Positions 35,417 to 44,365 are shown, numbered from the stretch's first letter. The stretch is DNA of 64,000 bases from CAVSRC01 sp963732845 (GCA_963732845.1 CAVTBE010000001.1:1-64000), one strand, 5' to 3'. Made by a program: numbers and translations. Notes: generated by a model from the sequence alone, not told the origin.

Positions 35417-36112
35417 TTACGGCGCCATCCAGCCGGTCTGGTCGATCAGTCCGACCATGATCTCGCTCAGCGCCTCGGCGATTGTGCCCTGCCGCTCACG
35501 CAACCGCGCAAGGCCCGCGGCCAATCCCTCCGGCGTCTCGTCGAACTCCATGACCAGATCCTCGATCATGGCCGACTTGATGCCGGGATGGCCGAGGAAG
35601 CCGATCGCGTTCGCGCCAATCTGGAAGACCATCGGCGCGCCCCCGGCCCCCTCCGCCAGCACCATCGCTGCCGCCGGCAGCGCCGGCCGGTCGCGCATGT
35701 AGAGCGCCATCGGGAAGTTCGCCGGCAGGTGCCCGCCGAGCGCACCGGCCACAACGCAGCGTACGTCTTCGACCGCAAAGTCGAGCGGCGCCTCGACCGC
35801 ACCGCCGCCGGCCGCCGTCGCCAGGATGACGGAGCCGAGGCCGATGCCGATCACCGGCAGCCCGCGCGCGAGGAAATCCCCGGTCAGCCGCAGCTCCGCC
35901 GCCAGGCTCGGCAGCAGCGAACCGCTGACCGCACCGAAGGGACCGGCGCCCAGCACGACCAGCCCGTCATAGCCCTCTGCATTGGCGGGAACCCGGCCGC
36001 CCGGCACGAACGGCCGGCAATAGCGAAAGCCCACGGCGCGCGCCTCGAGATGGTCCTCGATCAGCCCGAGATATTCTGCCTCGACGTGTTGCAGAACGCA
36101 GACGGTCTTCAC
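35417..36112 (-). CDS. Class I glutamine amidotransferase-like protein lacking the Cys nucleophile
   Basis: 231 residues, GTG start (VKTVCVLQHVEAEYLG). Fold markers of the GMP-synthase-type amidotransferase family are YDGLVVLGAGPFG, then LPVIGIGLGSVILATAAGG. The canonical nucleophile elbow GxCxGxQ reads GIGLGSV here, with Gly at residue 91 instead of Cys, so glutaminase activity is unlikely. It lies between the sHdr operon and the HMA-like and ligase genes. It may act as a scaffold or in lipoate/amide chemistry; function unknown. Confidence 0.78.
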   Translation of the reverse strand: MKTVCVLQHVEAEYLGLIEDHLEARAVGFRYCRPFVPGGRVPANAEGYDGLVVLGAGPFGAVSGSLLPSLAAELRLTGDFLARGLPVIGIGLGSVILATAAGGGAVEAPLDFAVEDVRCVVAGALGGHLPANFPMALYMRDRPALPAAAMVLAEGAGGAPMVFQIGANAIGFLGHPGIKSAMIEDLVMEFDETPEGLAAGLARLRERQGTIAEALSEIMVGLIDQTGWMAP

Positions 36113-36207
36113 GCGGCCTCCCCGGAAGCGCAGCACCACCATATGGACATATCAGCTTTTTCAGATATGAGGGAATCGGGAAGGTCATCGGATGGGGAGG
36201 ACAGCCG

Positions 36208-36435
36208 GTGCAGATAGCAGACGTCATCATTCACGTGGACGAGACCGTCGATCACGATCGGCGTCAGGCGATCGCCGGCAAGGTCAGGGCGCATGTCGGC
36301 GTCACCGATGTCACCCACCACGATGAGAAGCCGCACCTGATGATCGTCAAATACGATCCGTCAGCCGTCACCGCCCAGGCTCTGCTCGGCGTGGTCCGCG
36401 GCGAAGGCGTTCACGCCGAACTGATCGGCCTCTGA
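36208..36435 (+). CDS. HMA-fold small protein without metal-binding cysteines
   Basis: 75 residues, GTG start after GGGGAGG. The beta-alpha-beta pattern (ADVIIHVDETVDHDRRQAIAGKVRAHVGVTDVTH; HLMIVKYDPSAVTAQALLGVVRGEGVHAELIG) is that of heavy-metal-associated domains, but the MxCxxC loop is absent. It is encoded opposite to its neighbours and is likely a soluble accessory to the sHdr or lipoate genes. Its ligand is unknown. Confidence 0.7.
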   Translation: MQIADVIIHVDETVDHDRRQAIAGKVRAHVGVTDVTHHDEKPHLMIVKYDPSAVTAQALLGVVRGEGVHAELIGL

Positions 36436-36468
36436 GGCTCGCCCGCCTCTGCCGGGCGGCCGGCCGTG

Positions 36469-37545
36469 TCAATCCGCCGGCGCCACCGCCGCCATCACGA
36501 CGGCGGCGATATCGGCCGGCTCGACGCCCGGCATGTCGAGGTCGAGGGCGGCCATTGACGCCTCGGCGGCAGCCGTCAGCGCGCCCGTGTCGAGCCGGCT
36601 GCCGATCAGCGTCGCGGCGAGGCGGTCGGCGCCATCCACCGGCAGGCAGGTGAAGTCGCCCGACAGCATCAGGTCGGCAACGACGCCGTCGCGCGCCAGC
36701 AGATGGGCGCGGACGAGGCCGCCGCGCGCCTTGTGAGCGCTTTCGGTGAGATGGGTTCCGGCGGAAATCTTGACGCCGAGGGCAACGAATTTCCGCCCCT
36801 GCCGCTGCGTCCACTCCGGGTCGGAGAGCAGTGCCTCCTGTTCGGCGATGGCCTCCTCTTCGGCTGCGGTCGGCTTGGCCGCCACGGCGGTGACGCCAAG
36901 CACCGCCTCGCAATGCTTGAGGAAGCGTGCCTTGACGTCCTCGCGCGACGGCACGGCGGAAAGCTCGCGCGCCATCGTCGTCATGTATTCATCGAGCGTC
37001 GTCTTCAGCTTGTCGCGGAATTTCTCGGATGGCACCTTCAGGCAGCGCGCCATGGTCGCGGTGTCGAAATCGAACATGAAGGAGCCGACCATTACGGTCG
37101 CCTCGCCGATCGAGGCGGCGCCGGTGCCGCCGATCTTGCGCCCCGCCACCTGGATGTCGTTGATCGGCCGGTACTCGGCGGCAACTCCGAGCTCGCGATA
37201 GGTCCTCACCGCCGGCTCGCAGAACATCGGATAGAGATTGGCCGCGTATTGCGGCGCCTTGCTGCGCGGATAGATGAAATGGAAGAACATCTGGTCGCGG
37301 TCGAGATAGACCGCGCCACCGCCGACCTGACGGCGGATGACCGGCAGCTTCGCTGCGGCGCAATAGTCCTCATCGACCTCGCGGGCGATTTCCTGATGGA
37401 CGCCGACGCAGACATACGGGTCGATCGGATTGACCAGCGACAGGACGGGATCGCCGTCCGCCGCCATGGCTGCCGCAAGGCCGTGATAGACCGCTTGGCT
37501 CCTCAGCGACGACACATTGCCGAAGTCGATCACGCGCAGCCGCAC
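36469..37545 (-). CDS. Lipoate-protein ligase-like enzyme (sLplA type)
   Basis: 358 residues from GTG 37545. Ligase motifs are RRQVGGGAVYLD (lipoyl-AMP loop), NDIQVAGRKIGGTGAAS (catalytic Lys region) and SFMFDFDTATMARCLKVPSEKFRDK. The C-terminal accessory domain is present in the same chain. Next to lbpA-type genes such ligases are specific for LbpA rather than for housekeeping lipoyl domains. The in-frame start at 37641 would add an Arg-rich leader without family support. Confidence 0.85.
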   Translation of the reverse strand: MRLRVIDFGNVSSLRSQAVYHGLAAAMAADGDPVLSLVNPIDPYVCVGVHQEIAREVDEDYCAAAKLPVIRRQVGGGAVYLDRDQMFFHFIYPRSKAPQYAANLYPMFCEPAVRTYRELGVAAEYRPINDIQVAGRKIGGTGAASIGEATVMVGSFMFDFDTATMARCLKVPSEKFRDKLKTTLDEYMTTMARELSAVPSREDVKARFLKHCEAVLGVTAVAAKPTAAEEEAIAEQEALLSDPEWTQRQGRKFVALGVKISAGTHLTESAHKARGGLVRAHLLARDGVVADLMLSGDFTCLPVDGADRLAATLIGSRLDTGALTAAAEASMAALDLDMPGVEPADIAAVVMAAVAPAD

Positions 37546-37857
37546 TGCCCCCTCCCCGCCTGGCCCTGCCCGTCCGGGGCAGTTTCGGCCAGCAAAGCGC
37601 CAGAAGGCGGCCGCGGTCAACCGGCGCCTTCGCCCGCGCACGGAGCGTCGGCATTCAAACGCGCAAGGACACAGGAATCGCTAACCACGGCGGCTTACGC
37701 CGGCTTGACCTTTTTGCGCTACAGAAGAGGCAGCAGCGACCTATCCCTTCCCCCGGAGTTGAAACAAACAAAGGGCACGGGTGCCATCCTGCTCGAACAG
37801 CGTTGAGCCCCGTCGTGGCCACGGCGGGGCCTCACGCCGTCGCCCGCAAGGACATCG

Positions 37858-38112
37858 TCAGGCCGCTTGCCGCTCGCGGCCGTGCCGGGCGGACCGATGG
37901 CGCAGCATCCGATCAGCCCGTGCGATCTCCATCCAGTCGGCGTGGTTGAGCCAGTCGGTGACGTTTTCCAGGTCGCAGAAGGACTCGATTGCGGCTGCCT
38001 GGGCCGAATCCTTGTCGCACGCGTCCACGTCGACGATCCTCTGGCAGATCGTCTGGGCGTGACCTGTATTGCCATAGACTACTTTTCGGAATGCTACGCG
38101 AAATCGTGGCAT
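37858..38112 (-). CDS. Small conserved-looking hypothetical protein
   Basis: 84 residues (MPRFRVAFRKVVYGNTGHAQTICQRIVDVDACDKDSAQAAA..., ending DWMEIARADRMLRHRS...). It has a regular beta-alpha pattern, balanced composition and an internal start more plausible than 38154. I believe related short proteins occur in alphaproteobacteria, but no function is known. 37546-37857 upstream has no other supportable gene. Confidence 0.6.
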   Translation of the reverse strand: MPRFRVAFRKVVYGNTGHAQTICQRIVDVDACDKDSAQAAAIESFCDLENVTDWLNHADWMEIARADRMLRHRSARHGRERQAA

Positions 38113-38232
38113 CGCCTTAGCCTCCCCTGCTAAGCCTACCCAAATCGCCGGCATGCTCCTTAAATATTTAGGGCGGTCCGGCCTGACGACAAGCTTCGAA
38201 TTCCAGCACAGGCATCCTATGCCGCGAAGATG

Positions 38233-38919
38233 TCAGCTGGATGGCATGCCGGCCACGCCGAGCGGCGACACCGGCGGCGGCGGCGGCAACAAAGCCCGCA
38301 CATCGGCAAACGGGTAGCGCGGCTCGAAGCGGAAGGCCTCGGCGTAGCGCTCCGGCGCATTGCACTGGAGCGCGCGGAAGCGGTTCCACGTCTCGCAGGC
38401 GCTGACGAAACGCTCCGGCCGCTGCGATTGATGCGCCCGGATCGCCGCGCGCTTGGCTTCGATTTGCGCCGTGATGTCGACATAGAGCGTCGGCTGGAAG
38501 CCGTTGCCCATCAGCGTGTCGGCATAGAGCACCGGCGCCCGGAAGCGCGCCGCGTCGAGCACCAGCCGCGACAGCGCCCGATGGTCTGGATGATAGTCCT
38601 CGGGCGGATGGGTGATAACGAGGTCGGGCGCAAAGTCGCGGATCGCCGCATCGAGCAGCGCCGTCGCCTGCGTGTCTCCCGCAAGCCCGCCGTCGGGCCG
38701 GTCGAGGAAGACCGGCGTGACGCCGAGGCCGGACGCCGCTTCGCTCGCCTCTGCGTGGCGCCGACGGGCAAGGTCCGCACCGGGCGCGCTGCTGCCTGCC
38801 GCGCCATCGGTGGCGATCAGGCAACCGATCTCGGCACCCATGGCCCGCGCCGCGGCCAGCGTGCCGAAGAAGAAGATGTCGATATCGTCGGGATGGGCGC
38901 CGCAGCCGAGGATGCGCAT
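38233..38919 (-). CDS. PIG-L family deacetylase
   Basis: 228 residues, LmbE/PIG-L fold. The zinc motif AHPDD (8-12) occurs as GAHPDDIDIFFFGTLA, followed by GLGVTPVFLDRPDGGL and HPPEDYHPDHRALSRLV with the second His motif. Such enzymes remove acyl groups from N-acetylated sugars. It is last in the MalK-type transporter operon, 8 bp behind the glycosidase gene, suggesting that the imported glycoside is N-acylated or similar (inference). A Pro run near the C terminus is noted. Confidence 0.88.
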   Translation of the reverse strand: MRILGCGAHPDDIDIFFFGTLAAARAMGAEIGCLIATDGAAGSSAPGADLARRRHAEASEAASGLGVTPVFLDRPDGGLAGDTQATALLDAAIRDFAPDLVITHPPEDYHPDHRALSRLVLDAARFRAPVLYADTLMGNGFQPTLYVDITAQIEAKRAAIRAHQSQRPERFVSACETWNRFRALQCNAPERYAEAFRFEPRYPFADVRALLPPPPPVSPLGVAGMPSS

Positions 38920-38927
38920 ACCGCGCC

Positions 38928-40211
38928 TCAGTCGGCAGTTGCGTGCGAGATGAGCTCGATGACCATCGCCGCCGTCCAGGTGAAGTGCTTGCCGCCACAG
39001 GCGGTGCCGTCGGTGGGATCATAATATTCGGCAAAGCCACTTCTGTGGATGAGGCCGAGGCTGTCGGCAGCGATTTCGCCGGCGGCGTCCTCGCGGCCGC
39101 TCTGGCGGAGCCCGTCGGCAAGCAGGTAGTTGACGATCAGCCAGGCCGGTCCGCGCCAGTAGCGCCGCGGCTCGAAGCGTGGATCGGCAGGATCGTGCGA
39201 GGCGACGCCGAAGGCGGTGTGCGTCCGCCAGCGCCGGATGGTGGCGATCAGCCGGTCGGTATCGCCGAGGCCGGCGAAGACCGGCAGCAGGCCGCCGACC
39301 GAGCGGCTGTCGATGAGCTTGCCGGCGACCCGGTCGAAACAGAGGAACTGGCCGGCTTCATCGCTCCACAAGGACGCGAAGGCCTGACGCGCGATTGCGA
39401 TGCGGGCGCGGGCGGCCGCGGCGATATCGGCGCGGCCGATGGCCTCGGCCAGCCGCGCCAGCGCCTCGTCGGAGCGGATCAGGATGGCGTTGAAGCCGGG
39501 ATCGACCACCTGGAACGGCGAGGCATCGTGGAGCTTGCTGTTGTCCCAGCCGAGGTCGCGGAAGCGGGTGACCAGCCACATGTAGCGGTCGTATTGCGCC
39601 TGCGTCGGGCGCTCGGCGGCGTTGACGTGCTGGGTATCGCGCCGGCGATAGGGCTGGACCCCTTCGGTCGGCACGCGGGCGAAGGGCTCGTCCCAATCGA
39701 TGGAGTTGTCGCGCCCGGCCTCCCACGGATGAAGGATGGCGACCAGGCCCGAGCCCCCGGGGTCGCGGTTGGCATAGAACCAGCGGTGCCAGGCGTCGGC
39801 CTTGGGGGCCAGCTCCAGCGCCATGCGACGGGCGAGATCCGTGTCGCGCGCTTCCCGCTGCAGGCGCTCGAGAACGAAGCCCAGCACCGGCGGCTGGGTG
39901 ATGCCCGAGGTCGGTGTCGGCCGGTCCGTGCCCCACACGTCGGGACCGGGGAAATAGCCCTCGTCCATCTCGTGGAAGACGATGTGCGGCACCATGCCGT
40001 CCGGCCATTGATGGGCGAGCAGCGTGGCGATCTCGGTCCACGCGCGGCGCTCGTCGAAATGGCGCTGGCCGAGCGCGGTCAGACACGAATCCCAGTTCCA
40101 CTGGAAGGGGTAGAGGCCCTTGGTGGGGACCGTGTAGGCGCCGCGATCGTTGTCGCGCAGGATGCCGGCGGCGCTGTCGAAGAGGGCCTTGTCGCGGGGT
40201 TCTATGCTCAT
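38928..40211 (-). CDS. Glycoside hydrolase of the MGH/GH63-like (alpha/alpha)6-barrel group
   Basis: 427 residues, cytoplasmic (no signal peptide). The N terminus NDRGAYTVPTKGLYPFQWNWDSCLTALGQ and GMVPHIVFHEMDEGYFPGPDVWGTD are very like mannosylglycerate/glucosylglycerate hydrolases and related GH63 enzymes. GITQPPVLGFVLERL, HPWEAGRDNSIDWDEPF and YWRGPAWLIVNYLLADGL complete the barrel signature. Substrate might be a glycosylglycerate-type compatible solute; other alpha-glycosides are possible. It overlaps the transporter ATPase stop by 4 bp. Confidence 0.85.
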   Translation of the reverse strand: MSIEPRDKALFDSAAGILRDNDRGAYTVPTKGLYPFQWNWDSCLTALGQRHFDERRAWTEIATLLAHQWPDGMVPHIVFHEMDEGYFPGPDVWGTDRPTPTSGITQPPVLGFVLERLQREARDTDLARRMALELAPKADAWHRWFYANRDPGGSGLVAILHPWEAGRDNSIDWDEPFARVPTEGVQPYRRRDTQHVNAAERPTQAQYDRYMWLVTRFRDLGWDNSKLHDASPFQVVDPGFNAILIRSDEALARLAEAIGRADIAAAARARIAIARQAFASLWSDEAGQFLCFDRVAGKLIDSRSVGGLLPVFAGLGDTDRLIATIRRWRTHTAFGVASHDPADPRFEPRRYWRGPAWLIVNYLLADGLRQSGREDAAGEIAADSLGLIHRSGFAEYYDPTDGTACGGKHFTWTAAMVIELISHATAD

Positions 40212-41275
40212 GGCTGGCTGGGTCTGCTGGTGGATTTGAAGTCGATGGCCGTGCCGGTTTCCGCGTCGAACCAGCGCGCCCGGTCGGCGCGGGGTTCAAG
40301 GGTCAGCGTCTCGCCCGGCTTGACGGCCAAATCGCTGTCGAGCACGGCGCGGAAGAGCGTATCGGCCACTGTCATGGTGACGAGCTGGTGGGCGCCGAGC
40401 GGCTCGACGACGCGCACGGTGCCGCGAAGCCCCTTGTCGGCGATGGCGACGTCCTCCGGCCTGATGCCGAAGCGCAGGCGCTCGCCGGCCTCCGGTCCGT
40501 CGATCTCGGTATCGGCAACGCGCCAGCGGCCGTCGCTGCGCTTCGCCGGCAGGAAGTTCATGGGCGGGCTGCCGATGAACCCGCCGACGAAGGCGTCGGC
40601 CGGATCGCGATAGACGTCGATCGGCGTCGCGGCCTGGACGATGTGCCCGCCATGCATGACGGCGATGCGGTCGCCGAGGCTCATCGCCTCCACCTGATCG
40701 TGGGTGACGTAGATCGTCGTCGTGCGGCTTTCCTGCAGCACGCCCTTGAGTTCGGCGCGCATCTCCAGGCGCAAGAGCGCATCGAGATTGGACAGCGGCT
40801 CGTCCATGAGCAACACTTCCGGCTCCATGGCGAGCGCCCGGGCCACCGCCACGCGCTGGCGCTGGCCGCCGGAGAGCTGGCCGGAATAGCGCTTCAGCAA
40901 TTGCTCGATGTGCATGAGCGAGGCCGAGCGCTTCACCTTCTCCTCGATCTCGGCCTCCGGCAGCTTCTTCATGCGCAGGCCGAAGGCGATGTTCTCGAAC
41001 ACGCTCAGGTGCGGGAAGACGGCATAGTTCTGGAACACCATGGCGATGCCGCGGGCGCGCGGCGGCAGGTTGTTGACGCGTTTCCCCCCGATGCGGATCT
41101 CGCCGGCGCTCGGCCGGTCGAGCCCGGCGATCAGGCGCAGCAGCGTGGTCTTGCCGCAGCCCGAGGCACCGAGCAGCACGAGGAATTCGCGGTCGGCGAC
41201 GTCGAGGTCGATATCGACCAGTGCGGTGACGGCGCCGAAGCGCTTGGCGACATCCCTGATCTCGATTGCGGCCAT
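40208..41275 (-). CDS. Carbohydrate ABC transporter ATPase (MalK/UgpC type)
   Basis: 355 residues. Walker A GASGCGKTT (36-44), Q-loop VFQNYAVFPHLSV, signature LSGGQRQRVAVARAL, Walker B EVLLMDEPLSNLD, and the C-terminal TOBE/OB regulatory domain (FGIRPEDVAI; RADRARWFDAETG). ATG 41275 is chosen over the upstream in-frame codon at 41314. It serves the two permeases and binding protein encoded upstream. Confidence 0.93.
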   Translation of the reverse strand: MAAIEIRDVAKRFGAVTALVDIDLDVADREFLVLLGASGCGKTTLLRLIAGLDRPSAGEIRIGGKRVNNLPPRARGIAMVFQNYAVFPHLSVFENIAFGLRMKKLPEAEIEEKVKRSASLMHIEQLLKRYSGQLSGGQRQRVAVARALAMEPEVLLMDEPLSNLDALLRLEMRAELKGVLQESRTTTIYVTHDQVEAMSLGDRIAVMHGGHIVQAATPIDVYRDPADAFVGGFIGSPPMNFLPAKRSDGRWRVADTEIDGPEAGERLRFGIRPEDVAIADKGLRGTVRVVEPLGAHQLVTMTVADTLFRAVLDSDLAVKPGETLTLEPRADRARWFDAETGTAIDFKSTSRPSQP

Positions 41276-41285
41276 GGAAGTCTCT

Positions 41286-42128
41286 CTAGCGATTGGCGAT
41301 GCCCCACAGGGCAAAGAGATATTTGCGCACTAGGAAGAGGAAGATCAGCGCCGGCAGGACCAGCGCCGCGCCGCCGGCGAATTTCAGCGGCAGAGGCGAA
41401 TAGTCGAGGCTGGTGAGCAGGAAGGCGGTCAGCGTGCGGTTGCGGATGGTCAGCACCGCGGCGGCGAAGACCTCGTTCCACGAGGTGACGAAGGCGAAGA
41501 CGCCGGAGGCGGCGATGCCCGGCAGCGCCAGCGGCATGACCACCTTGCGGAAGGCCTGGAAGCGCGAGCAGCCGAGCGTGAAGGCGGCCTCCTCCAGCTC
41601 GAAGGGAATGCTCATGAAGAGCGAGAAGGTGATGAGGATGGCGAAGGGCAGCGCCAGCGTCGTGTGGACCAGCGCCAGCCCGATCTGGGTGTCGTCGAGG
41701 CCGGTGCGGATGAACAGCACCGCCAGCGGCAAAGCAAGCAGCGGCAGCGGGAAGGCACGCGTCATCAGCACCAGCAGGCGGAACAATTCCTTGCCGCGGA
41801 AGCGGAAGCGGGCGAGCGCATAGCCGGCCGGCGCGCCGAGGCCGATGGCCAGCACCGTGGTCAGCAGCGCCACGACCACCGAGTTGAACAGCGCCCAGGC
41901 AACGCCCTGGAAATGGATGAAGAAGCTGAGGCTGCCGAGATCGAAGGTCGGATAGAACTGCTTCGGCCAGCCGTTCACCTCCGTCGGTGACGACAGCGCG
42001 TTCACCAGGATCAGGTAAATCGGCACCAGCACCCACAGGCACAGGAAGCCAATGGCCGCGATCATCAGCCAGCGGCCGATATTGACCGCGCGCTCCACCG
42101 GCGGCGCTGTTGTCGCGACCGCGGTCAT
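41286..42128 (-). CDS. Carbohydrate ABC transporter permease (MalG type)
   Basis: 280 residues, six helices. The EAA loop reads EEAAFTLGCSRFQAFRKVVMPLALPGI. The N-terminal part has NIGRWLMIAAIGFLCLWVLVPIYLILVNALSSP. The ATG overlaps the upstream permease stop (ATGA). It begins the C-terminal MalG-like helix bundle with FNSVVVALLTTVLAIGLGAPAGYALARF. Confidence 0.92.
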   Translation of the reverse strand: MTAVATTAPPVERAVNIGRWLMIAAIGFLCLWVLVPIYLILVNALSSPTEVNGWPKQFYPTFDLGSLSFFIHFQGVAWALFNSVVVALLTTVLAIGLGAPAGYALARFRFRGKELFRLLVLMTRAFPLPLLALPLAVLFIRTGLDDTQIGLALVHTTLALPFAILITFSLFMSIPFELEEAAFTLGCSRFQAFRKVVMPLALPGIAASGVFAFVTSWNEVFAAAVLTIRNRTLTAFLLTSLDYSPLPLKFAGGAALVLPALIFLFLVRKYLFALWGIANR

Positions 42129-42970
42129 GGGCGGGCCTCGTCGGGTGTGCGCAGCGTGATCAGATAGAAGAGCGTGAAGCCGACCGAGATCACCAGGGTG
42201 ACGAAGGCCAGCGCCGCGGCGACGTTGCGGTCCTGCAGCGCGAACTGCCATTCATAGGTCTGGCCCATGAGGATGGGCAGATTGGTGCCGGCAAGCGCCG
42301 CCACAACGGCAAAGACCTCGAAGGCGAGGATGGTCCTGAGGATCAGCGCCGTCTGCAGGCTGGGCTTCAACAGCGGCAGCGTGACCTTGACGAAACGCTT
42401 CCACGGGCCGGCGCCGAAAACCTCCGCCGCCTCGTAGTATTCGCGCGGGATCAGCCCCATGCCGGCGACCAGGATGACCATGACGATGGCGGTGGAGCGC
42501 CACAGCTCAGCCAGGATGACGGCGACGAACAGCATCACCTTGTCCTGATAGCCGAGCCAGGTGATCGGCTCGGCGATGAAGCCGAGGCTCTGCAGCGCGC
42601 TGTTGAGGAAGCCGTTCTTCTCGAGAATGGCGAGCCAGACGAGACCGGCGGCGAGATCGGAAATGCCGAGCGGGATCGTCCAGATATAGAGGACGACGTC
42701 GCGTCCCGCCCCCATGCGGGTGACCAGCGACGCCATGGACAGCGCCAGCGTGATCTGCAGCGGCACGATGATGAGCGCAAGGAGCAGCGTGTTCCTCAGC
42801 GCCGGATAGAACTTCCAGTCGCTGGCCATGGTCTGGAAATGGGCGAGCGTCAGCGTGCCGTTGCTGGAGAAGGCCTCGATGGCGACCTGGATGAACGGCC
42901 AGACGAAGAACGCCGCGAGGAAGAGCGCCGCGGGCAGCAGAAGCAGATAGGGCAGAGTGCGCGATTGCAT
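42125..42970 (-). CDS. Carbohydrate ABC transporter permease (MalF type)
   Basis: 281 residues from ATG 42970 (MQSRTLPYLLLLPAALFLAAFFVWPFIQV). EAA loop: EYYEAAEVFGAGPWKRFVKVTLPLLKP. It forms the channel with the MalG-type partner. An upstream frame to 43090 is Arg/Pro-rich and rejected. Confidence 0.92.
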   Translation of the reverse strand: MQSRTLPYLLLLPAALFLAAFFVWPFIQVAIEAFSSNGTLTLAHFQTMASDWKFYPALRNTLLLALIIVPLQITLALSMASLVTRMGAGRDVVLYIWTIPLGISDLAAGLVWLAILEKNGFLNSALQSLGFIAEPITWLGYQDKVMLFVAVILAELWRSTAIVMVILVAGMGLIPREYYEAAEVFGAGPWKRFVKVTLPLLKPSLQTALILRTILAFEVFAVVAALAGTNLPILMGQTYEWQFALQDRNVAAALAFVTLVISVGFTLFYLITLRTPDEARP

Positions 42971-43034
42971 GGCCGGACCCGAATTTCCGCCGGCGACGTC
43001 CACGGGGAGACGCCGCCGGCGGCCGGGAGGAACC

Positions 43035-44312
43035 CTAGTCGACCGGGCAGGCGCCGGTCGACGGCGCATCAGGCGCCCAGCACGGCGCATTCGCCTCCTT
43101 CATGATGCCGGCGAGAATGCCGGCCTGTTGGTCGAGCACGCCCTTGATGTCGGCGTTGTTCAAGAGGATCTGCTGGAAGGTATCCGTGTAGACCTTGTTG
43201 AACTTGCCGCCGGCGGAGCCGAGGCCGACCGGAAGCAGGCCGGGATTGGCGTCCTTCGAGGCGGACTGGGCGGCGACCGCCGCGCCTTCCGCCTTCACCG
43301 ATTCGGGCATGTCGGCGGGCAGCGTTGCCTTCACCACCGGGAAGAAGCCGATCGCCTTCAGCATGGCGATCTGGGTGTCGGGCTGCATCATGTAGGTGAT
43401 GAGCGCCTTGGCCCCGTCCATGTCGGGCGCGGTCTTGGGAATGCCGAGACCGGCGACCACCGGCATGAAGCCGCGGCCGGCGGGACCGGCAGGCGCCGGG
43501 AAGGCGACGAAGTCATCCGGCTTCTGGTTGAAGATGTCGGCCAGACGCGCGGTGTGGTCCCACGCCACCCACACTTCGCCGGAGAGCAGCTGCTCCTGCA
43601 TGAAGCCGTAATTGGTCGAGGCCGGGCTGGTGTACTTCCACAGCTCCTTCATCTTCTCCCACATGGCGACCGCTTCCGGCGAACGGAACTTGGTCACCTC
43701 GGACGAGGTGAAGGAGGGATAGAGATAGCCCTGCACGAAGCGGTGGATCAGACCCTTGGGGCCGGCCGGCAGGCCGAACTTCGGCGAGCCGGTCTTCTCG
43801 GCCATGGTCTTGGCCCATTCGATCAGCTGGTCATAGGTGAGCGCGTTGATGTCGGCACCCGCCGGCAGATACTCCAGCGCCTTCTTGCTGGCGGCCATGA
43901 TGTAGGTCGCCTGCATCCACGGAATGTATTTCTGCTCGCCCGTCGAAAGCTTGCCGAGGCCGAGATAGGTCTGGTTGACTCCGACGCCCGACAGCGAGGC
44001 GGCGAGGTCGGAGAGGTCGGTAACTGCATCGGGGAAGCCGGCGAAATCGCCATGCAGGCCGCCGATCACGCCGATCGTGCCCTTGCCGGCCTGGGCTTCC
44101 GCCTGGATGCGAGTGACGAAGGGGCCGGGGTCCTGCGGCTGGAAGTCGACCTCACCGCTGAAGCCCTTGAGCACGGTGTCGCGGATCGCCTGCTGCTCCT
44201 CGACCGGCGTGCCCTGGTCCGACCAGAACAGGACGGGGGCGGCGAAGGCGGTGGTTGCCGTGGCCGCGAACAGCGCGGCTGTGGCCAATCCGAATAGTCG
44301 TTTGCTGATCAT
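43035..44312 (-). CDS. Carbohydrate ABC transporter extracellular binding protein (family 1)
   Basis: 425 residues with a signal peptide (LFGLATAALFAATATTAFA-AP). Family features are an early VLFWSDQGTPVEEQQAI, GTIGVIGGLHGDFAGFPDAV, and the hinge-side GDEVWVAWDHTARLADIF-like segment (SGEVWVAWDHTARL). It is the first gene of the importer operon and lies 53 bp downstream of the LacI regulator gene on the same strand. Confidence 0.9.
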   Translation of the reverse strand: MISKRLFGLATAALFAATATTAFAAPVLFWSDQGTPVEEQQAIRDTVLKGFSGEVDFQPQDPGPFVTRIQAEAQAGKGTIGVIGGLHGDFAGFPDAVTDLSDLAASLSGVGVNQTYLGLGKLSTGEQKYIPWMQATYIMAASKKALEYLPAGADINALTYDQLIEWAKTMAEKTGSPKFGLPAGPKGLIHRFVQGYLYPSFTSSEVTKFRSPEAVAMWEKMKELWKYTSPASTNYGFMQEQLLSGEVWVAWDHTARLADIFNQKPDDFVAFPAPAGPAGRGFMPVVAGLGIPKTAPDMDGAKALITYMMQPDTQIAMLKAIGFFPVVKATLPADMPESVKAEGAAVAAQSASKDANPGLLPVGLGSAGGKFNKVYTDTFQQILLNNADIKGVLDQQAGILAGIMKEANAPCWAPDAPSTGACPVD

Positions 44313-44365
44313 GTCTTCCTCCCTTGGTTCTCAAGTACGGTGGTCCCGAAATCTCCCTCTTCGGA

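Noticed and set aside
38943..40613. Plus-strand open frame of 556 codons across the GH63-like gene
   Set aside because: Long because of high GC third positions on the other strand; no domain, and it would span two well-supported minus-strand genes.
42957..44297. Plus-strand frame of 446 codons over the solute-binding protein
   Set aside because: Shadow of the minus-strand binding protein, which has a signal peptide and family motifs.
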